54,328 nucleotides of DNA from Puniceicoccales bacterium (GTDB lineage: Bacteria; Verrucomicrobiota; Verrucomicrobiia; Opitutales; JAIRLM01), in NCBI GenBank assembly GCA_031278455.1, contig JAITKJ010000021.1, positions 1-54,328 of the forward strand, given 5' to 3'. The position numbers were made by a program, and so were the translations under genes. Positions 15,801-23,635 of this stretch are shown here, in pieces. The notes beneath the pieces were generated by a model. It was not told the origin of the DNA. It did not search any database and worked only from the letters and a program-made list of their open reading frames with translations. Positions within the stretch are counted from its first letter, which is position 1, and every line of letters begins with the position of its first letter.

Positions 15801-18635
15801 GGATTATTTTCTGACGACAAGAGCGCCAGTGACATTTGTGCCATTATAGATGCGGCTGGCGTACTGAAAGACTTGTCAGGGAAAAGTGTTGCACAAGCGA
15901 TGCAGGCGCTTCACATAAAGAACGGCAATACGAAATATGGGGTATACATATTTTACTCGCTAGCTGGTAACGGAGTTGATGTCGAAGGCTGGTATGCATT
16001 GAAAGGGAATAATATCATACTACTCCCGGACAATAGTTCAGACACAATTGCAAGACTCACTGGGTGTGCGCGTGATCAGCACTTTGTTTACTTCGACCAA
16101 AGTCATTGTGTTGGTGTCGACTTCCAGCTTGCACCATCGGGACGCGGTCTTCTGACTGTATCCCAAGAAAAAACAACTAGTTCCAAATTCATGCAGGCAG
16201 CGTTACGGCTGCGAAATTTTTTAACCACACAGACAATTGATATATGCCTTGTGCCTCAGCCCGGTTGTTCCACTATTTGTCACTCAACACCTAAGTTTTT
16301 TTGCGACTTAATGGATTGCCTCATCGGAAATGAACGAAGCATACTTAGAAGGCGTCGTCTTCAGAGCATTACCGAAGAGCTCATGGAGGTGGCCAGGCGG
16401 ACTATTGAGGAAGAGGCTCGATGGTTCTTTCGAATATTTCGCTGGCTTATCTCGAACTTTCGTACTGTAGTAATTCTCGGCTGGTTCTACAGGCGTTGGA
16501 TGTGGTATGTAAAGGGATGCGCAGAATTTTCCATCACGTCATCGCCGTTTAAGCCAACGGAATGGTATGCTCACTTAAAGCGTGAAGTAAAAGCCGTGGA
16601 TTACATAGAGGCCGTAAGGTTTAGTATTGAGAAGCGGTTGGGGCGCTTTGGATTAGGGAGATCGTTTCGCAAGCGAACTGCGACTATTGTCGAACGTGTG
16701 CGGCAGATACTTGGGAATGAACGCGCGTTTGTAGCGCCACTCGGAGGCGCGACACAGACAAATGCGGGAGCCGAACAAGAAGTTGATGTGGAAACAAACG
16801 TAGAGCAAGAATATGCCTCCCCTGATAGATTTCGTGGATCCGCAGTGCCGGGACGATCAATAGAGCCAGCAGCTCAGCCGGACCCCCAAGGATTAATCAG
16901 ATTTCTCTTTAATGTCACTAACGAACCGAAACACCAAACGAGATTCATGCAAGCGATTATTTCCGTACAATCGCAGAAAAGCCAAACACAAGCTCTTTTA
17001 GATCGCCGTGTGCCAAAATTCGATACCAAAGACGATGCTATATTCCATCAAATACCGTCTGAGATCTATAACGTTTACCGCGATAAACTAATGCGGGCGC
17101 AAGTGCCTAAAGCTGAGTGCGTTGCCGAAATGAAGGAATTTTCGGATAAACTCGCTGCTATCTACGAAAAGGCTCAACCACGCAACGAGCAAACAATTGA
17201 TGTAAATGCCGAAAAAGCAAGGCAGAATGAGTTGTTGCAAATTGGGTTCCAACATGGGTTTGCAGAGTACTTTAGCAAAACTTATGACTATACCACTCAG
17301 CGAAAAGTTATTGAGCATTTTGCCAAATTCGCTGCTAGAGTTGAGAAATTGTGCGCAGGTGTGGATGAGCGTAAAAGCAATTTACCGTCTGGGCAGAAAG
17401 TTGTCAATCCGTTTGCCCTAGAAGATCTACTTAGCAGGGACGACGCCCAATTTAGCGTTTTACGCGATACGATCCGAGAAGACTTTCCTGAAGAGGTTGC
17501 GCAGAAAATTATAACCCCATTATTACGTATTATTACGGAAGGCTTTGATTTGTCTATGTTGCTTGACATGAGTAAGATATCGCTTAAGGATGAATTTGGC
17601 GCAGCAGATAAAGCCAAAGTCAATGCGTGGATAGATGGGGATCTTAAGCCGATATGCGCTAAATACATTTTGGACACGGAACTTTTATGTGACACACTTA
17701 AAGCATGTTTTAATGCTATCACGCCTCCATTTGGTGATGATGCAGCCCAATCGCTCGCAGAACTTATACTTTTAAGTGCTACTAAACCAGGAGGCAGTAC
17801 ACCGGAACAAGTGGCAGCATTTCTTGGCACACAGATGTTCGGAGATTCCTATGATCCAAATAAATCATATTGTGTTGAAGTTGCGTTGGGATGGGCAACT
17901 TTTGGGGGAGTGTTCAAAAAAACTGTGGAAACTTTGGACGGCGTCGGCGGTTTCGGAAAAAAGGTAGCGGAGTTTTTCCAAGAAGTAAGACAGAATGTTG
18001 CAGCATTGGGCGGAAAACCATTGAATGATCTTATGATTTGCAAGGGAAACGAAGTCGTCAATGCCACGCAAGGCATAACGCAGATCAACGCGTGGATACA
18101 ACAATATAATCACGGATCCGCACAAATTTTTCCAGAAGAGGTTCTTGTTACGCAGGGATTTGCCCATCTTTTTTCTGATGATAACGACCCTTTGTCACCT
18201 GACACATACAATGGTCAATTTATGCTCATAACAATAGATGGCAGAATAATCTTTCTGTCGGACAGAGAAGCGGACGATTATTGCAAACTGATTAATAACG
18301 GCTATTTAATTGGCGCACACATTTATGATATCCGTGGTGATCGAATTGCGTCGGAGAAACCGCCAGGGGAAACAGCAGGTATATCACCAAAATATCTAAA
18401 GGCTCACAAGGAAGAATTAGAAAAGACCGATGCGACGGCGAAGCAGGGCGCCATGTATCTCCACATCTTCAATGGAACACTTACATGGGAATTATTTGAA
18501 AAAAATCCGCAATGGCGTCAATGTTTGAACAAAATGTCGTGCGATGGGAGAAAGTTGGCTTGTGAATTTGCGGCAAAGTCACGGCAAGATTCAGACTGGA
18601 TAGCGGAACTAAAATTTCCTCAAGTGGCCGCTTGA
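9885..18635 (+). CDS. Giant (about 2916 aa) DExH-type P-loop protein, DUF3638-like
   Basis: The largest gene here. A candidate membrane helix (IFTLVVWVLIGKLVCYFTL) lies near residues 140-160, and a second aromatic/hydrophobic patch lies after the motor region (near 16430-16520). The central part has superfamily 2 helicase-like motifs: MMMGAGKTS (motif I, codons near 14250-14270), VIHDEVHMN (DExH motif II, near 14665-14685), and FDQSHCVGVDFQL followed by SGRGLLT and MQAALRLRNF (near 16095-16220). The last block resembles, from memory, the DUF3638/DUF3645 family of giant eukaryotic and bacterial proteins, whose counterpart ends in a QAxMRxR motif. Function in that family is unknown. Start choice is uncertain (9885, 9921 or 9942) because none has a Shine-Dalgarno site. 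It could be a secreted effector or a cytoplasmic remodelling ATPase. Confidence 0.8.
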   Translation: MTLLCTGRVRTCMDDLSAIMNVGTTSLLEQIYRIYAYRSTITYAGAAYAQLFTVLRNLSDLRAGGGAIEEKRDDMIANLLLAGCEHSQEELQRMSQAQLEEVCDGVIQHTDALYRRYVRAICNVGTHVAESPQHTSSIVGIFTLVVWVLIGKLVCYFTLSHVLDQFLQRTQGAGATLYRNMPAPNDLGGDLDRLTNFTGCQVENIVDGEVEERSRILAQQVEQAARAIAAAKKDDPETPALVLAPPLNANVADWHRLYELHCERSINNICISAATAKNILQHIKSVFPYDSAPGRPSEDEKKVWRNEVLAHLQISGAANNNKRLDGFILICCAAAAAAPEETNEIYRLTNFITEEFTWLRSRTDLTWGNVNLRRRDFHPVQAKKAGKNLLAFNKNTYNSGVGLNGDDVVQQAVEKYPNYPFMQHYYTPTAFFNSFCDNLAIYASDSRALKLFGCRLAAFGDKAHADLVKLLQQRIDLCKKEQNHKNVIQLCSVLELVLITIDPAAREIVVAELPQNLDEIIAAFVQNENGQIGFHEQRFVLLWGLIKKTYGLQLTQQEAEELAFISIDPTNGIYPSVFGFKHVCDVREKFDVNAPKMSAYYQESGTVALKAFQDLDPVKNPFSFLTEARIAARKLELPNGFTVNFSNEVITDADGELAWKPGSDLRVLQETMTCRKNISHKAKNATDFTSHGDVVVIDGCVRIDAQTGKALDEYGGECIFGRIPIPNATAFDGGDELRINSTFDFRNKLGCVKNGKITSVQCPGARLVRLSAAEAEKLTRATGIPTFYDCNVMIGVNKKNEIVEVQYLGMPIYEYQDANGDIRFGTPSLVRDDLTGKMAVFIGGKATGGYFVRVDLLKEMLPDNVKLNGIPVLHDTGEIVVLPLNYFSCAKADDPLHIHFRINNGSISFVAPLGNYGYHCPPLLETDLIDMCANGISCENREKAKQQLRTVISYANQQIDPNGYLRRTHSRHRPPEGVFSDLKAIMERCAGAEGSADYEMYVLWCQAIMGILACNGNMLACEDLGNAEECKRLAEAKEGLFRSVEKQLCRVCATAQAAQSCEEDALTLDFARENCPKEIDVVLFAPKERSDYFRLKPRDVRQEQFDMGLRIRSTRAHCGRRLPDESAGAFQAIALGTHTGTDTFCENVTLGDGTKYDYAKFGADILDLLTPGRHDSRQQNEQPPADEFDSLGDGETAKQITAWRRRGNGEAANPLFGSFMEANGYTLTDENVNDTLSEKEKRERAKRFDDADKQANTRLEKIQHFVDVTKKTINDSVNRHLSDGAKQKCVLGKYARPTVEGLIFCLLGKFDYRNNQPNPDAFIENCMQRFGLLLSVDDAVRLMFALKNYMLAKTICDNLRRQINALKNLLAVTANDFAGEGGVSAGLMRESFNALVDAGSTFRAYDANNELFFLVFECTSGLRMRQNQVDVLRKLFKSMPRKPGVKKAIAFLYEMMMGAGKTSVINVILGEMLADVGMVPLFVNISPLQSTMTRDMIRYAQNRFERSVIEMRLSQGKLNSPNGVVEILDELKRAQRDGSFVTMSNTSLRLVQIAFRQAMSKLAAPRSSRETNELMLLIEKLSELLEYIESNCAVIHDEVHMNLDPIFSLNVPFGEKTCFSDSVQKILISLFEKINTDNDLQMKIKNREGFSDDDLRRLVEKMLPPEEETSGDERAIWIGFVLFDDEHRRPQDEEDIRGRWNAELEKLRREKPSFLEELALLHGVLGVIKIATAREINLEYGFRVNSHLPTNPAGEGAGEIVLQNHQKADRIVAVVPYVAANTPSTGEYAHPLERLVYAMLAHMQTPVQPTEDKPINIEFFNFAKKALAHPKSPEGEYMKGQVSPEEFDSWITSYNNQDTRESTLAAVRGLCIKLFSDPGKCVKFTFALCNDAIRVYSDMIQGTSQTQAYMSPINIGCSGTIWNKDSYANPFRVGFQQMDATVGVRVSNKVVRDIHSGKSEIRPLNLDSGPFNGLFSDDKSASDICAIIDAAGVLKDLSGKSVAQAMQALHIKNGNTKYGVYIFYSLAGNGVDVEGWYALKGNNIILLPDNSSDTIARLTGCARDQHFVYFDQSHCVGVDFQLAPSGRGLLTVSQEKTTSSKFMQAALRLRNFLTTQTIDICLVPQPGCSTICHSTPKFFCDLMDCLIGNERSILRRRRLQSITEELMEVARRTIEEEARWFFRIFRWLISNFRTVVILGWFYRRWMWYVKGCAEFSITSSPFKPTEWYAHLKREVKAVDYIEAVRFSIEKRLGRFGLGRSFRKRTATIVERVRQILGNERAFVAPLGGATQTNAGAEQEVDVETNVEQEYASPDRFRGSAVPGRSIEPAAQPDPQGLIRFLFNVTNEPKHQTRFMQAIISVQSQKSQTQALLDRRVPKFDTKDDAIFHQIPSEIYNVYRDKLMRAQVPKAECVAEMKEFSDKLAAIYEKAQPRNEQTIDVNAEKARQNELLQIGFQHGFAEYFSKTYDYTTQRKVIEHFAKFAARVEKLCAGVDERKSNLPSGQKVVNPFALEDLLSRDDAQFSVLRDTIREDFPEEVAQKIITPLLRIITEGFDLSMLLDMSKISLKDEFGAADKAKVNAWIDGDLKPICAKYILDTELLCDTLKACFNAITPPFGDDAAQSLAELILLSATKPGGSTPEQVAAFLGTQMFGDSYDPNKSYCVEVALGWATFGGVFKKTVETLDGVGGFGKKVAEFFQEVRQNVAALGGKPLNDLMICKGNEVVNATQGITQINAWIQQYNHGSAQIFPEEVLVTQGFAHLFSDDNDPLSPDTYNGQFMLITIDGRIIFLSDREADDYCKLINNGYLIGAHIYDIRGDRIASEKPPGETAGISPKYLKAHKEELEKTDATAKQGAMYLHIFNGTLTWELFEKNPQWRQCLNKMSCDGRKLACEFAAKSRQDSDWIAELKFPQVAA

Positions 18636-18752
18636 TCGAGTTTTGCTGCGAGATGGAAAAATTCTAGAAATTTCTTTCATGGAAATCGAATTGACAATTC
18701 GGCGCTTTAACCAGAATGGGGCCTCTTTGTTTTAGAGAGTAATGGAAAACCT

Positions 18753-19781
18753 ATGGGGACGATTTTTTTTGCCTGCGGCATAATGCTGCTCGTTTCTTTC
18801 GTGTCATCGCTCCTTGAAGGCATTCTGGTGAGCACGACCGTGTCCGAACTCGAGGTTTTTAAACAAAAACACCCACGGCTTGGGAAACTTTTTGCGCACT
18901 ATTGGGAGCATTCGGACCGCGCTCTGGCGGCATTTTTGGGAATCGATACGGCTACCACGTCCATCCTTTCCATCTTTTTGGGGGCTATGTTTATTAAAAC
19001 CTGGGGAGAGGCCTCTGTTTTGCCCTGTTCCGTTATTATCACGGTTCTCGAATTTGTTTTCACGGACATACTTGCCAAGATGCTAGGCATTTACCACAGG
19101 CGGCACCTGCTTCGCTGGGCGGTTTATCCCATGCGGTTTATCGTCTGGGCCATGTTTCCAATTTCCTGGGCGTGTTCGCTCATCGTCCGATTATTTGTCC
19201 CTCGAGCCCATGGAGATGAGGACTTTTCCGATGAAACGCTTATCCTAACGGCCAAGCGCGGTGTGGCCGGCGGAGTTTTAACTTCCGTGGAGGGGACGAT
19301 GTTGGAACAGACCCTCACCTTGGACGACGTGGCCGTGGAAACTATCGCGCAAAAACCTATTTTTTCACTGGATGCGACAAAGACCGTCGCGGAAATTTCC
19401 AGTAAATATCCAGAAATTCCCTACGGGCGTATCCCGGTTTACGAAAAAGATTCAGCCCATTTCATCGGCGTTGTCCGGCGCCGTGATCTGCTTCAGGCTC
19501 TTGCTGCCGATCGACATCAGGCCATGGTCGGTGAGTTTGTCCGAGAAATGGTCACCATTTCTTGGGATACGAAAATTTCTATGGCGCTGGAAATCCTCCT
19601 TCAACGATTTCAACAAATTGCCATAATTGCAGGAAAGGATGGTGAGTCCATCGGGGTTTTGACTATTGAAGACATTTTCGAATATATTCTGGACCGCGAT
19701 ATTTTCGAATATGACGATCTGTCCAATTTTTCCCGAAGTGACTTCCGGAAGGGCCTGACAAAACGAATCTCAACGAATTAA
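18753..19781 (+). CDS. CNNM/CBS-domain membrane protein (CorC/HlyC-type)
   Basis: 342 aa. The N-terminal 140 residues form a DUF21/CNNM transmembrane domain (helices at the N-terminus, ASVLPCSVIITVLEFVFTDI, and FIVWAMFPISWACSLIVRLF). Then comes an acidic linker with VEGTMLEQTLTLDDVAVETI, the standard segment before the CBS pair, and two CBS motifs (IPYGRIPVYEKDSAHFIGVV and QIAIIAGKDGESIGVLTIED). Relatives are proposed magnesium or cobalt transporters/regulators, with adenine nucleotides bound at the CBS pair. The C-terminal CorC/HlyC transporter-associated domain is missing. The gene lies downstream of the giant gene and ends 4 bases from the convergent gene at 19786. Confidence 0.88.
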   Translation: MGTIFFACGIMLLVSFVSSLLEGILVSTTVSELEVFKQKHPRLGKLFAHYWEHSDRALAAFLGIDTATTSILSIFLGAMFIKTWGEASVLPCSVIITVLEFVFTDILAKMLGIYHRRHLLRWAVYPMRFIVWAMFPISWACSLIVRLFVPRAHGDEDFSDETLILTAKRGVAGGVLTSVEGTMLEQTLTLDDVAVETIAQKPIFSLDATKTVAEISSKYPEIPYGRIPVYEKDSAHFIGVVRRRDLLQALAADRHQAMVGEFVREMVTISWDTKISMALEILLQRFQQIAIIAGKDGESIGVLTIEDIFEYILDRDIFEYDDLSNFSRSDFRKGLTKRISTN

Positions 19782-19785
19782 TAGC

Positions 19786-22464
19786 TCATGCAAGTCCTTC
19801 CCAAAGGAATTTTGTCTTTTCAATCATTTCAGCGTAAAGCGCTGTGTAGGCCATCTCATCGGAAAAATTTTCGAGATCGGGAGCTGAGCTACCGATAATT
19901 TCTTTTGCCACTTCCACCAATTGGATCAAAACTTTACGAATTTCTTCGTCTGTCACGTTATTCAGAGTTGTGAAAGCCAAGCGATTCGATTGTCCCGTGC
20001 CACCGTAAACATCCAGGTATCGTGGATCAAAATGCGTAAGCCGCAGATATTCGATACAATCTGCCTCGTGGAGTAAAATGGTTGCCAAATCCTTGTCGGA
20101 AACGGGGACGTCTTTGTGTATGACAATTTGTCGGACTTTTTCGGCGGACTCATCGGAAAATCCAGATTGGAATAGGTAATCTCTAGCATTTTGCGCGCTT
20201 AATTCTTCAAAAATGTCGATGCCTTCCGCTTCCCGGCCGGAGTCGTGAAACAGCGCGGCAATGCTGGCATTATAGATATCTTCATCGGAAAGATTTTCAA
20301 ATTCCTCGAAAAGTCGCCGATAAATATTGGCAAAAATTTTCACAAATACCGCCGCCCGTGCGCCATGAAGCGCCGAATGCACCCGCGACGTTTTTCCCGG
20401 CCCAACATGCAAGGCATTTTTCATTAGCAGGGTGAGTTTGGGAAAATCCCACTGGGAATCGGGAAGCGAAAGCATTTTTTCAATCTGATTGAGCGTCTTT
20501 CTCCCACCGTTTCCGCGTATGCCTTCCTTCAGAAGTTGCAGCTGAACTTTTGGGGCGAGCTGGCTAAAATACTCCGCCTTCCCCTCCCGCATGACTCGAA
20601 TTTCTTCGTATGGCGGAAATTTTTTGTGATAGTGGTGACTTGCGTGGGCAAACGCTCGGCCGATCGTCGGCTTTTCCATAAATTTTCCACATGCAAAATT
20701 AAGAACTACATCACAGGATTCGCGAAAATTTACCGAACGCGGGTCCATTGCTGGCAAATTTTTGCGCACGGTGTGTAAAAATTTGACAGCTTTTTGCCAT
20801 TTTTCCACGGACCCTTCATCCAGCTCAATGTTGATAAACTCCCTGCCGGGGAAATTATTTTGCATGAAATTATCTTTGAGAAATTTCAGCGCGCCATACG
20901 GTGTGAACACTTTGTTGCCAGCGGAATCCAACCGATGGGTAGCTGGCGGGAAATGAAAGAGTTCATCGAAGCTTTCGTCGTAGCGCACGATAGGCCCGTA
21001 ATGTCTATTTTTCCCACGTAAATTCCCAATGTGAAGAAATTTCAGCCCCTCGCTGAAAAAGGAGATGCTAAATTCTCGGACTCGGCCAAGAATGTCATCC
21101 TCAAGGAAATAGCCACTATAAATGCGATGTAAGGGTATATCCTTGTAAATGGTAATTTTTCTCCCCACCAGCCGAGAGTTGCCACCTAAGCTGCCGCATA
21201 TGAGAGGTGTATGCTTTACATACTGTTCTTCGCCGGGTTTGTTTTTGGGAACGTTTGCCGCTGCCCCATGTTTGCCGATGAGATTGGAACCTTCCATGCG
21301 GCATATGGTAATTTTTTTCCCATCCGCCGATTTTCCGGGTACGTCACACAGATCCAAAACAATCGTAGTTAACGCGTGCATGATCGCAAATATTTGGAAT
21401 AGCGTATCGTTATCGCCCGTATACACCATGGCGGCGACGTTTATGCTGTTGGGAAGACTGCGCAACATTCCCCAATAATAGGCATTTTCATCGACCACTC
21501 GCGCCCGATATGCTAAACTTTGAAAAAGGGCGAATTTTGGGGTCCCACCATTTGGGCTGCGATTAGAACAATTGCGATAATAACCAGAAAACAGTAGTCG
21601 ATAATCGTAAGTATCGGTACCGAACAATTTCTCGCAAAGCTGGTAAAATGCGTCCATAAGTCCGGCGGTGGCCGCAGGAAACGAATTATAGCTCCGCCAA
21701 CAAATATTTTCCAGCTCCCTGAGGCAATCCGGATCGGTCAATATTTCCCGGCGCATGGCCGTATAAATTTTCGCATATTTTTTCGTAAAACCATCTTCTA
21801 AGAGTTCCGAACAAACGCCTTCGGCCGACATGTGGTGGAGCCGAGAAAGTTTATTGGCAACGAATTTACGAAAATCATCCCTATGCCTCGAAATGTTGTT
21901 ATAATCTATAATTATTGATATTTTGTTTAATTGAGATTTGCTTTGGGCATGCGCATGCGCATTTGCTCCATGTATCTGTTTTTCATTCAGATGCTTCAAG
22001 CCCTTGAAATGCTTTTTGTGCAAAAATGCAGCGGAAAAATTCTTGCTCTTTTTGTCATACGTTCTGATCAGTCTGTCCACGTCATCTGGGGTACAATCGT
22101 GATCTAAAAGCGTTTGTCGTGCCTCATCAATTTTCTGTAAAATGCGGGCAATACTCGCGGAAATGCGTTCGTCACCATGGTCATCATTTTGGTGAGACGT
22201 TTCAGGAGTTTTGATGGAGTTATCTGCTGACGCGGGAGGTAACGAGGGAAACACTCCATCAAAAAGGTTTGATCGTTGGGTACAAATTTGTGCCATTTGC
22301 CCGGTTAATTGCCCCGAATCAGTTTGGAAAGTTTCAGATGCCAAATCGTTTCCCTCTCCCAGGTATTCCCTTGGCGCCACGTCCATTTCCTCCGGTAACG
22401 AAATCGGATTGGAGGAAAATTCTCGTTCCATCGCCAACGGTTTACCAGGCAGAATATCCAACAT
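19786..22464 (-). CDS. Large protein with C-terminal SidE-like phosphodiesterase (HD-type) domain
   Basis: 892 aa from ATG 22464. Residues about 693-850 contain ALHGARAAVFVKIFANIYR, then IAALFHDSGREAEGIDIFEE, NARDYL, and ILLHEADCIEYLRL with FDPRYLDVYG. This string of His/Asp motifs and spacing resembles the phosphodiesterase domain of Legionella SidE effectors and the DupA/DupB deubiquitinases, which act on ADP-ribosylated or phosphoribosyl-linked ubiquitin. The N-terminal 690 residues are unrecognised, with a Ser/Pro/Asn-rich start. No signal peptide or membrane helix is visible. Own promoter, effector-like domain and nearby T3SS loci suggest a secreted effector. The similarity is from recalled motifs only; a generic HD phosphohydrolase remains possible. 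Confidence 0.68.
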   Translation of the reverse strand: MLDILPGKPLAMEREFSSNPISLPEEMDVAPREYLGEGNDLASETFQTDSGQLTGQMAQICTQRSNLFDGVFPSLPPASADNSIKTPETSHQNDDHGDERISASIARILQKIDEARQTLLDHDCTPDDVDRLIRTYDKKSKNFSAAFLHKKHFKGLKHLNEKQIHGANAHAHAQSKSQLNKISIIIDYNNISRHRDDFRKFVANKLSRLHHMSAEGVCSELLEDGFTKKYAKIYTAMRREILTDPDCLRELENICWRSYNSFPAATAGLMDAFYQLCEKLFGTDTYDYRLLFSGYYRNCSNRSPNGGTPKFALFQSLAYRARVVDENAYYWGMLRSLPNSINVAAMVYTGDNDTLFQIFAIMHALTTIVLDLCDVPGKSADGKKITICRMEGSNLIGKHGAAANVPKNKPGEEQYVKHTPLICGSLGGNSRLVGRKITIYKDIPLHRIYSGYFLEDDILGRVREFSISFFSEGLKFLHIGNLRGKNRHYGPIVRYDESFDELFHFPPATHRLDSAGNKVFTPYGALKFLKDNFMQNNFPGREFINIELDEGSVEKWQKAVKFLHTVRKNLPAMDPRSVNFRESCDVVLNFACGKFMEKPTIGRAFAHASHHYHKKFPPYEEIRVMREGKAEYFSQLAPKVQLQLLKEGIRGNGGRKTLNQIEKMLSLPDSQWDFPKLTLLMKNALHVGPGKTSRVHSALHGARAAVFVKIFANIYRRLFEEFENLSDEDIYNASIAALFHDSGREAEGIDIFEELSAQNARDYLFQSGFSDESAEKVRQIVIHKDVPVSDKDLATILLHEADCIEYLRLTHFDPRYLDVYGGTGQSNRLAFTTLNNVTDEEIRKVLIQLVEVAKEIIGSSAPDLENFSDEMAYTALYAEMIEKTKFLWEGLA

Positions 22465-22499
22465 GCACAATGATAACGTTCGACCTCTTTATCTGTCAA
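22465..22499 (-). promoter_or_regulatory. Putative promoter of the SidE-like gene
   Basis: Minus strand: TTGACA (22499-22494), 18 bases, TATCAT (22475-22470), then the ATG only five bases downstream at 22464. This is one of the best -10 matches of the series. If transcription starts at the usual distance the message would be leaderless. There is no Shine-Dalgarno sequence. Confidence 0.55.
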
Positions 22500-22518
22500 C
22501 ATCGCCCCTTGGGCATAA

Positions 22519-23635
<1,117 letters not shown>

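Noticed and set aside
19786..22464. Possible mono-ADP-ribosyltransferase domain upstream of the SidE-like PDE, as in full SidE proteins
   Set aside because: I looked for R, S-T-S and E-x-E motifs; a segment IYKDIPLHRIYSG with FSISFFSEG is vaguely similar, but no convincing E-x-E follows. Not claimed.
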